Source: Frankiales bacterium
GTDB taxonomy: Bacteria > Actinomycetota > Actinomycetes > Mycobacteriales > SCTD01
NCBI GenBank assembly: GCA_025465135.1
Contig: JAODNA010000064.1
Location: 1 to 64,000, forward strand
Direction: 5' to 3'
Length of the DNA stretch: 64,000 nucleotides
Below the pieces are notes generated by a model. It did not search any database, was not told where the DNA came from, and saw only the letters and a list, made by a program, of their open reading frames with translations. The translations under genes were made by a program, and so were the position numbers. Shown in pieces: positions 30,129 to 38,000 of the stretch; positions within the stretch are counted from its first letter, which is position 1; every line of letters begins with the position of its first letter.

Positions 30129-30496
30129 TGAGCACCCCCGGCCGGGACGAGCCCCGCGGCGGACTGCCGCTGACCCCCGCGCGGCGCGGACGTGATCGTG
30201 GTCGTCCCGAAGCGGCTGCCGAGACGGCGGCGATCGACGACGCCGATCTGCAGCGGGGACTGGCATCGGCCGTGCTCGCTGCCATGGGTCGCGTGCAGCT
30301 CAAGCTCGATGCCCTGAGTCGGCAGCAGACCGACGCCTTCCTGGAGATGCGCACTCGGCTGGCGGCTCTGGAGGCGCGCGTTGCGGCAGCGGAGGCTGCG
30401 CCACGGCTCGACGGCCACACACCGGTTCCGGGACCTCCCGGCCTCGACCTGCGCCCCAGCGGACACGACCCGGCCCCGGAGCCTTGGCAGGGCTAA
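30128..30496 (+). CDS. small hypothetical protein with coiled-coil segment
   Basis: MSTPGRDEPRGGLPLTP...VQLKLDALSRQQTDAFLEMRTRLAALEARVAA; start overlaps upstream stop. Confidence 0.65.
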   Translation: MSTPGRDEPRGGLPLTPARRGRDRGRPEAAAETAAIDDADLQRGLASAVLAAMGRVQLKLDALSRQQTDAFLEMRTRLAALEARVAAAEAAPRLDGHTPVPGPPGLDLRPSGHDPAPEPWQG

Positions 30497-30617
30497 CGAG
30501 TCACAGCAGTCCCAAATCGCCTATTCCGCCGCATTCCTCGCCGCTTTGCGGCCCGGACGCGAGGAACGCCGCGCTCCGCCGTAAGACGGGAAGTCGCCCA
30601 GCCTTCCCAGGAGAAAC

Positions 30618-31295
30618 GTGCAGACCAGCGCAGCGCTGTCCCCGCTCGCGGACATCGTGCTTCCCCAGCAGCGGCTCCTCGCCGTCGTACCGCGGCCTGT
30701 TCCCACGTCCAAGCGCGTCGCCGACCGGGTCGGTGCCGTCCTCCTGCTCCTCGTGGCCGCCCCCGTCCTCCTGCTCCTCGTGGCCGCGGTCGCCCTCAGC
30801 GGACCCGGCGGGGTGCTCTTCCGTCAGACGCGCGTGGGCCTGAACGGGCAGCAGTTCGTGTTGCTCAAGTTCCGCACCATGCGCCCCGCCGCACATGTCG
30901 AGCGCGACCAGCTGCGGGCACTCGACGATGGCAACGGGATGCTGTTCAAGATCCGTGCAGATCCGAGAACGACGGCGGTCGGCCGCGTGCTGCGCCGCTG
31001 GTCCCTCGACGAGCTCCCACAGCTGATCAACGTCATCCGCGGCGAGATGGCGCTGGTCGGGCCGCGGCCGGCGCTGCCGGAGGAGGTCGAGCGGTACTCC
31101 GCCATCGCGCGGCGACGGCTGCACGTCAAGCCGGGGTTGACGGGTCTCTGGCAGATCAGCGGACGCTCCGACCTGTCCTGGGCGGAGAGCGTGATGCTGG
31201 ACCTGCACTACGTCGAGCGCGCCGGCCTCGCGCTCGACGTGCGCATCCTCGCGCGCACCTTCGGCGCGGTGGTCAGCGGCCGCGGTGCCTATTAG
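30618..31295 (+). CDS. polyprenyl-phosphate sugar-1-phosphate transferase (short, catalytic domain only)
   Basis: GGVLFRQTRVGLNGQQFVLLKFRTMRP; MALVGPRPALPEEVERYSAIARRRLHVKPGLTGLWQISGRSDLSWAESVMLDLHYVE. Confidence 0.92.
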   Translation: MQTSAALSPLADIVLPQQRLLAVVPRPVPTSKRVADRVGAVLLLLVAAPVLLLLVAAVALSGPGGVLFRQTRVGLNGQQFVLLKFRTMRPAAHVERDQLRALDDGNGMLFKIRADPRTTAVGRVLRRWSLDELPQLINVIRGEMALVGPRPALPEEVERYSAIARRRLHVKPGLTGLWQISGRSDLSWAESVMLDLHYVERAGLALDVRILARTFGAVVSGRGAY

Positions 31296-31386
31296 GGATC
31301 CCGGGAAGGACTCCACCGGGTCGGTGTCGAACTAGGGATTGGGCGCGCCGGGCGCCGGCTAGGCCATCGGGGGATGCGAGAGCACT

Positions 31387-31656
31387 TTGCTGAACGTCGA
31401 CAGCACCAAGACGGGCCTGCGGACATCCCCCCTGACGCAGCACTACGGCAGCGTCGTGCAGAAGCAGCTGTGCCACGCCTGCGGACGGCGCTGGACCCCG
31501 AGCGAGCGGACCTTCACCAGCATGGGACTGCGCGCCCGTCGCGTCGGTCGGCGCGTCGGGCTGCGGTTGTCCTGGGCGCATCCGCGGCCAGCGCGGCAGT
31601 GCCCGAGCTGCACGTCGCGCGACGTCAGCACGGCATCGGTCATCACACTGCCGTAG
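31387..31656 (+). CDS. small zinc-ribbon-like protein
   Basis: LCHACGRRWTPSERTF...RQCPSCTSRD: two CxxC pairs. Confidence 0.5.
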   Translation: MLNVDSTKTGLRTSPLTQHYGSVVQKQLCHACGRRWTPSERTFTSMGLRARRVGRRVGLRLSWAHPRPARQCPSCTSRDVSTASVITLP

Positions 31657-31694
31657 GGCCCCCGGTCCGAAGCCGGCCGCGGGTCAGGGATCCG

Positions 31695-31907
31695 CTAGCT
31701 CGCTGTGCCTTGGCCGCTCGCCTCGAGGGCGAGGACGCACCTGGGACAGGAGTGGTCGGCCTCCCCATCGAACCGGCCGCCGACGCGGGTCAGGATCGGA
31801 CCCCCGCCGCAGGCGGCTCGAGGGCCGGTGAGAGCAGCCATGGCCGCGTGCAGGTGCGCGTCGCCCTCCAGAAGCCCCACTTCCTGCGAGCCCGATCCAT
31901 GCCCCAT
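31695..31907 (-). CDS. small hypothetical protein with CPRC motif
   Basis: ATG preceded by G-rich SD-like GGGGGG on the minus strand; DHSCPRCVLALEASGQ. Confidence 0.35.
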   Translation of the reverse strand: MGHGSGSQEVGLLEGDAHLHAAMAALTGPRAACGGGPILTRVGGRFDGEADHSCPRCVLALEASGQGTAS

Positions 31908-32074
31908 GACGACGCCCCCCGACGCTGACCGATCACCCGCGCCCGCGATGCGCAGCGGGCCGACATGCCCGAGTTTAGGGGCTTATTTCGGCAGAGCCGA
32001 CGCGTTGGCCCGGGACGCGCGGGCAGCCTTGGGCGGCGCCGTGCCTTGAGCGGCGGCCGATCCGGTGTCATTCT

Positions 32075-32272
32075 GTGATCATGCGTCCGGAGGAGACCTC
32101 CTTTGTCCAGGAGGTGCATGTCGACGTGCGCCCGACAGCGATGAACCTGTCCTGCGACCGCTGCGGGGCCGTCGAGGTCATCCTGCTCGGCTCCGGGGAG
32201 TTCGACGACAACGTGAAGCGCTTCATGCGGACCCACCCGCACGCCTGCAGCGCCGGATCAGCAACCAGCTGA
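32075..32272 (+). CDS. small hypothetical protein with CxxC/HPHxC motif
   Basis: MNLSCDRCGAVEVILLGSGEFDDNVKRFMRTHPHAC; GTG start. Confidence 0.45.
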   Translation: MIMRPEETSFVQEVHVDVRPTAMNLSCDRCGAVEVILLGSGEFDDNVKRFMRTHPHACSAGSATS

Positions 32273-32492
32273 CGGGCGTGACCTGCGGCAATGCGCCGAG
32301 GTCGCCGGTGGATGGCTTCTCGTCGCGGTGCTGCTGCTCGTCTCGACCCGCGACCGCCGCCGTCGCTTCTGACGTTCGGCAACCGCGAAGCCCCCTTTGG
32401 GGCGAGTCGTACTGAGGCAAATGGATCATGTTCGCGCAAGCGACTGACCTGACTCCTTGCGGCTGTTACACACGCCGTACCGGCAATGACCG

Positions 32493-32957
32493 GTGCTCGG
32501 GGGCGGGGGAGCAGTGGAGAACGTCACGCGCCGCGCTGCCCTCCTCGGGGGAGTTGGTGTCATCGGCGGCGGCGCGGTCGCCTACGTGCTGCGAGATGAC
32601 GCCCGGGCGACCCCACGCCACCGGGCCGCTGCCGTGCGGGGGCTCGCGAAGCCCCCCGCTCACCTGGAGCACCTGCTGCGCTCGCACTTCGCGGCCGGGG
32701 TGGGAACGGCCGTGCTCGTTCGGCAGTTCGCGCACGCGCACCGGCTCAGGCTCGTCGCCATCGTCGACGTGCAGAACGCCACGGTGGCCGAGCGACAGTT
32801 CAACCTGCTCTTCGCGCCGCTCGGCGGCGCGAAGGTCGCCGAAGGCATCTACGAGGTCAGCGGAGCTCGCATCCCCAACAGCACGTTGTTCCTGTCGCCC
32901 GTCGGCCGGCGCGGCAAGGACCAACGTCTCCAGGCCCTGATCAACAGCCCGACATGA
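32493..32957 (+). CDS. hypothetical Tat-signal-like protein
   Basis: N-terminal TRRAALLGGVGVIGGGAVAYVL twin-Arg/hydrophobic segment; overlaps downstream GNAT gene by 4 nt. Confidence 0.6.
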   Translation: MLGGGGAVENVTRRAALLGGVGVIGGGAVAYVLRDDARATPRHRAAAVRGLAKPPAHLEHLLRSHFAAGVGTAVLVRQFAHAHRLRLVAIVDVQNATVAERQFNLLFAPLGGAKVAEGIYEVSGARIPNSTLFLSPVGRRGKDQRLQALINSPT

Positions 32958-33454
32958 CCAGGTCCCTCGTGCTGCGACCGGTCGACGGCGACACCGGCTT
33001 GCTGCGCGACCTGTACATGGACGCGCACCGCGACGAGCTGGCCGGACTCCCCGCCGACGCCGTACCAGCTCTCGTCGACCTGCAGCTGCGGGCACAGGCT
33101 GCCCAGTACGCCGCCAGCTGGCCGGACGCCGAGGACTTCCTCGTGCTGGTCGATGGCGTGCCGGCGGGACGGGTATGGCTTGCGCGCAACGACGACGCGC
33201 TGCGGGTTCTCGACCTCGTCGTGCTGACGGCGTTCCGCCGGCTTGGCATCGCGACGGAGATCCTGCAAGGCCTGGAGGACGAGGCGCGCCGGGCAGCGCT
33301 GCCGCTGCGGCTCTCGGTGTGGCAGGACAACAGCGCAGCGCGCGCTCTCTACGCGTCCATGGGCTTCACGTCGCTCCACGTAGGCGGTGGCTACCTCGAG
33401 CTCAGCTGGCTCCCCCGTGCAGCGGCCAAACAGCTCGAGGAGGTGGGCCGATGA
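32954..33454 (+). CDS. GNAT family N-acetyltransferase
   Basis: RVWLARNDDALRVLDLVVLTAFRRLGIATEILQGLEDEARRAALPLRLSVWQDNSAARALYASMGF. Confidence 0.9.
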   Translation: MTRSLVLRPVDGDTGLLRDLYMDAHRDELAGLPADAVPALVDLQLRAQAAQYAASWPDAEDFLVLVDGVPAGRVWLARNDDALRVLDLVVLTAFRRLGIATEILQGLEDEARRAALPLRLSVWQDNSAARALYASMGFTSLHVGGGYLELSWLPRAAAKQLEEVGR

Positions 33455-33948
33455 GCAACCCCTACATCGGTGAGATCCGCATGTTCGGTGGCAACTTCGC
33501 TCCAGCCGGCTGGAGCTTCTGCAACGGCCAGCTCCTCCCGATCAGCGAGTACGACGCGCTGTTCAACCTCATCGGCACGACGTACGGAGGCGACGGTCAG
33601 TCCACCTTCGCGGTGCCTGATCTGCAGTCGCGCCTGCCGATGCATGTCGGCGCCGGGAGGATCCTCGCTCAGACCGGCGGCGCGGAGAGCGTGACGCTCA
33701 CCCAGAACCAGCTGCCCGCGCACAGGCACGCGCTCGCGGCGGCCGCGGTCGCGACGAGCAGCACACCGGGTGGCAACGTGTGGGCGTCCGACGGCGACAT
33801 GCCCTACTCGACCGCTGCCCCGACGATTCCGATGGGCGCGACAGCACTCGCGCCAACCGGTGGCAGCCAGCCACACGAGAACATGCCGCCGTTCCTCGCG
33901 GTCAGCTTCATCATCTCGCTGTTCGGCATCTACCCGAGCCCGACATGA
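33451..33948 (+). CDS. phage tail collar domain protein (microcystin-dependent-protein-like) 1
   Basis: MSNPYIGEIRMFGGNFAPAGWSFCNGQLLPISEYDALFNLIGTTYGGDGQSTFAVPDLQSRLPMH; ATGA overlap with GNAT stop. Confidence 0.92.
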   Translation: MSNPYIGEIRMFGGNFAPAGWSFCNGQLLPISEYDALFNLIGTTYGGDGQSTFAVPDLQSRLPMHVGAGRILAQTGGAESVTLTQNQLPAHRHALAAAAVATSSTPGGNVWASDGDMPYSTAAPTIPMGATALAPTGGSQPHENMPPFLAVSFIISLFGIYPSPT

Positions 33949-34442
33949 GTGAGCCCTTCCTCGGCGAGATCAAGGTCGTCTCGTTCAGCTTCCCGCCGAA
34001 GGGCTGGGCGCTGTGCAACGGACAGCTGCTGGCCATCAACACGAACCAGGCGCTCTTCTCGATCCTCGGCACGATGTACGGCGGCAACGGCCAAACGGAC
34101 TTCGCCCTGCCGAACCTGCAGGGCAGGCACCCGTCGCACGCCGGCCTCGCCTCTCCCGGCGCGACCGGTGGCGAGAGCTCACACACGCTGTCGACAGCTG
34201 AGCTGCCGACGCACACCCACGTGCCGCAGGCACGGTCGGCCGCCTCCAACCCTGGAGGCGATCCGACCGGCGCCGTGTGGGCGCCGCATGCCGCCCTTGG
34301 CTACGCGGCCGTCGCGACAACCACCATGAACCCCGCCGCCGTGGCGACCGTCGGGGGTTCGCAGCCGCACGAGAACCAAGCGCCGTTCCTTGTGCTGAAC
34401 TTCGTGATCGCCCTGCAGGGCATCTTCCCGAGCCGGAACTGA
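33945..34442 (+). CDS. phage tail collar domain protein 2
   Basis: MSEPFLGEIKVVSFSFPPKGWALCNGQLLAINTNQALFSILGTMYGGNGQTDFALPNLQGRHPSH; ATGA overlap with upstream stop. Confidence 0.92.
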   Translation: MSEPFLGEIKVVSFSFPPKGWALCNGQLLAINTNQALFSILGTMYGGNGQTDFALPNLQGRHPSHAGLASPGATGGESSHTLSTAELPTHTHVPQARSAASNPGGDPTGAVWAPHAALGYAAVATTTMNPAAVATVGGSQPHENQAPFLVLNFVIALQGIFPSRN

Positions 34443-34452
34443 GGCGCCCGCC

Positions 34453-34983
34453 GTGGACCCCTTCGTCGCCGAGATCCGCATCTTCGCGGGAAACTTCCCC
34501 CCCACGGGTTGGGCCCTGTGCAACGGCCAGCTGATGCCCATCTCGCAGAACACCGCGCTGTTCTCGCTGCTCGGGACGACGTACGGCGGTGACGGCACAA
34601 CGAACTTCGCCCTACCCGATCTGCAGAACCGGATCCCGATGCACCCTGGTCAGGGGCCGGGGCTGAGCCTGCGCTCGCTCGGCGAATCGGGCGGCGCCGA
34701 CACGGTCACGTTGCTGACCAGCGAACTGCCGGCCCACACGCACGGCGTCTCCGCCGTTGCCGACGCAGGCGACACGACCGACCCGACCAACGCAGCGTTC
34801 GGCGAGGCGCTGCACGGCCGCGTCGCCGCGAACCTCTACTCGACGGCGACGCCCGCGGACGTGCCGATGGGTGCCGGCGCCGCCGTGCCTGCCGGCGGTG
34901 GTCAGCCGCACAACAACCTGCCGCCGTACCTCGAGCTGACCTACATCATCGCCCTCCAAGGCGTCTTCCCGCCGCGTCAGTAG
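34453..34983 (+). CDS. phage tail collar domain protein 3
   Basis: MDPFVAEIRIFAGNFPPTGWALCNGQLMPISQNTALFSLLGTTYGGDGTTNFALPDLQNRIPMH; GTG start. Confidence 0.92.
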   Translation: MDPFVAEIRIFAGNFPPTGWALCNGQLMPISQNTALFSLLGTTYGGDGTTNFALPDLQNRIPMHPGQGPGLSLRSLGESGGADTVTLLTSELPAHTHGVSAVADAGDTTDPTNAAFGEALHGRVAANLYSTATPADVPMGAGAAVPAGGGQPHNNLPPYLELTYIIALQGVFPPRQ

Positions 34984-35015
34984 CAGCCGTCAACGCACCA
35001 AGAAGGGTCCTTCCG

Positions 35016-38000
35016 GTGTCTCGCAGCTCTCGCCTCCGCGCCGTGTCGCGGCGCGCGGTCGCTCTGGCCGGAGTGCTCGCTGCGGCCCAGCTGACGCTGG
35101 TGCCCAGTACCGCCTCAGCGATCTTCGCCGTACCGACGTTCACCGTCAGCAGCACAGCGGACGTCGCCACCAACTTCGGCGCGTGCGGCAGCAGCGGCCA
35201 GACGACCCCGACGGGTGCCAGCCTGCGCGAAGCCATCTGCGCCGCCAACAACCTGGGTACCACCCCGTCCACGATCAACGTCTCCCCCGGCACCTACACC
35301 ATCGCCAACGGTGAGCTCCAGATGGGCAAGGTCTCCGGCAGCAACATCACGCTGAACGGCGGTGGCGCGGCCAGCACGATCATCAACGCGGGAGGGCTGA
35401 GCCGGGTCTTCGACCTCGACCCCAGCATCGTCGGCGGCGTGACCTCGAGCATCTCGGCCGTCACCATCACCGGCGGAGCGGTGACGACGTTCGGCGGAGC
35501 CGGCATCATCGCCGGGTCCGGAAACGCGGCGACGAAGGACACCCTGACGCTCACCAACAGCGTCGTCACCGACAACCACGTCAACTCCGCGACGACGAAC
35601 AAGTACGGCGGCGGCCTGCAGCTCGAGGGTGGCTCGCTGACGATCACCGGCTCGACGTTCAGCAGCAACAGCAGCGGAAGCAGCTCGGGTTCTGCGGTGC
35701 AGTACAGCCATCAGGACGTCGCGTCCGGCGAGCAGCTCGTCGTCTCCACGACGACCTTCAGCGGGAACACCACGAACGCCTCGGTCGCCAACATCAACGT
35801 CGGTGGCGCACTGCACGTCGACGGCGTCTCCACCACTCCGCCGATGTCGGTGACCAACAGCCGGTTCATCAACAACACCGTCGTCGGGAGCGGAACGGGC
35901 ATCGCCCAGGGCGCCGGGATCTTCTCGGAAGGCGGGGCCCTCACCGTCACCGGCTCGACCTTCACCGGCAACTCCGTCGGCATCGCCGGAGCAGGGGCCC
36001 AGCAGCTCGGCGGCGCGATCTCGGTCGTCGGGGGGACCGCGGCCGTGCACTACAACCGCATCACCGGCAACGTCGCAAACGCAGGATCAGGGGCGTCACT
36101 TGGCGTCGCGAGCGGCGCGACCCTCGATGCCACGAACAACTGGTGGGGCTGCAACGCCGGCCCCGGCACCAGCGGCTGCGACACCGTCGCCGGCGGGCCG
36201 ACGGTCTCCCCACGCCTCACGCTCACCGCAACGGCGTCGCCGGCCACCGTCGTCGGTCCCAACGCGACGTCCACCGTCACCGGCGCGCTCACGCAGAACT
36301 CGCTCGGCGGGGCTGTCGCCGGCGCCAACCTCGTCGGTGCCTTCGACGGCCTGTCGGTCGGCTGGAGCGACCCGCAGCCGTCCGGCGCGACCGTCGGCGC
36401 CGCGTCGTCCACGCTCAGCTCGGGCACCGCCAGTACGACGTACAACTCGCAGTCGAGCAGCGGCCCCGGCCACGTCCTGGCGACCCTCGACAACGGCACC
36501 GCGACCGCAGCGGTCACGGTCAACCGCGCACCGACGATCACCAGCGCCAACAGCGTGTCCTTCACCGTCGGCACCGCAGGCTCGTTCACCGTGACGACGA
36601 CCGGCTACCCGGCACCCGCTGTCACGCAGACCGGGACCGTTCCGCCGGGGATGACGTTCACCGACAACGGAAACGGCACCGCGACCCTTGCCGGTACGCC
36701 GACCGCCGGCGGCAGCTTCCCGCTGTCACTCACGGCGAACAACGGCGTCGCACCGAACGCGACGCAGACGCTGACTGTCAGCGTCACGCAACCGCCCGCC
36801 TTCACCAGCGCGAACACGACGACCTTCACACGCGGCACGGCGGGCAGCTTCACTGTCACGACCTCGGGCGTCCCGCAGGTCACGAGCATCACCGAGACCG
36901 GCGCTCTGCCGAGCGGCGTCTCGTTCACCGACAACGGCGACGGCACGGCGACGCTCGCGGGCACCCCGGCCACCGGCAGCGGGGGCGCCTACCCGCTCTC
37001 GCTCAGTGCCACCAACGGCGTCAGCCCCGACGGCACGCAGACGCTCACGCTGACCGTCAACGAAGCCCCTGCCGTCACCACCAACCCCGCTGACCAGGAC
37101 GTCAACCCGGGCGCAAGCGTCAGCTTCAGCGCAGCTGCCTCGGGCTACCCAGCGCCGACCGTCCAGTGGCAGCGATCCACTGACGGCGGCGTGTCGTTCG
37201 CCGACATCGGCGGCGCGACCGCCACGACCTACACCTTCACTGCGGCCACCGGCGACGCCGGCAACCAGTACCGCGCCGTCTTCACGAACGTGGGTGGCAC
37301 AGCCACCACCACGGCGGCGACGTTGACGGTGTCGCAGGCGCCCACGATCGGCAGCGCCAACACGACGACGTTCGTCGTCGGGACGGCCGGCACATTCACG
37401 GTCACGACGAACGGCTTCCCCAATGCAACCCTGACGCGGACCGCCGGCACGCTGCCCTCCGGCGTCTCGTTCACCGACAACGGGGACGGAACGGGGACGC
37501 TGGCCGGCACTCCGGCAAGCGGAAGCGGCGCGGTCTACACGGTCACGCTGCACGCGGCCAACGGCGTCAACCCGGCTGACGACCAGGTCTTCACACTCAC
37601 GGTGAACGAGCTGCGCACGATCACCAGCGCGGACCATGCCACCTTCACGGTCGGTACGGCCGGAAGCTTCGCGATGACGACGGCCGGCGGCCACCCGACG
37701 GCGACCACGCTGACGGAGACGGGCTCACTCCCGGCCGGTGTCACCTTCACGGACAACGGCGACGGGACCGGCACGCTGGCGGGGACTCCGTCAGCCGGCA
37801 CGGACGGCAGCTACCCGGTGACGCTGCGGGCCACGAACATCCCGGGCAACGTCGACCAGGCCTTCACGCTCACCGTCAACGCGCCCCCGACGATCACGAG
37901 TGCCGACCACAGGACTTTCGTGACGGGAGCTGCTGGGACGTTCACCGTCACGACCTCACCCGGTACGCCGGCGACCACGACGCTCACGAAGACAGGCACC

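Noticed and set aside
33451-34983. Prophage or contractile-tail locus
   Set aside because: Only collar-domain proteins present; no sheath, tube, baseplate, terminase, capsid or integrase seen in the window.
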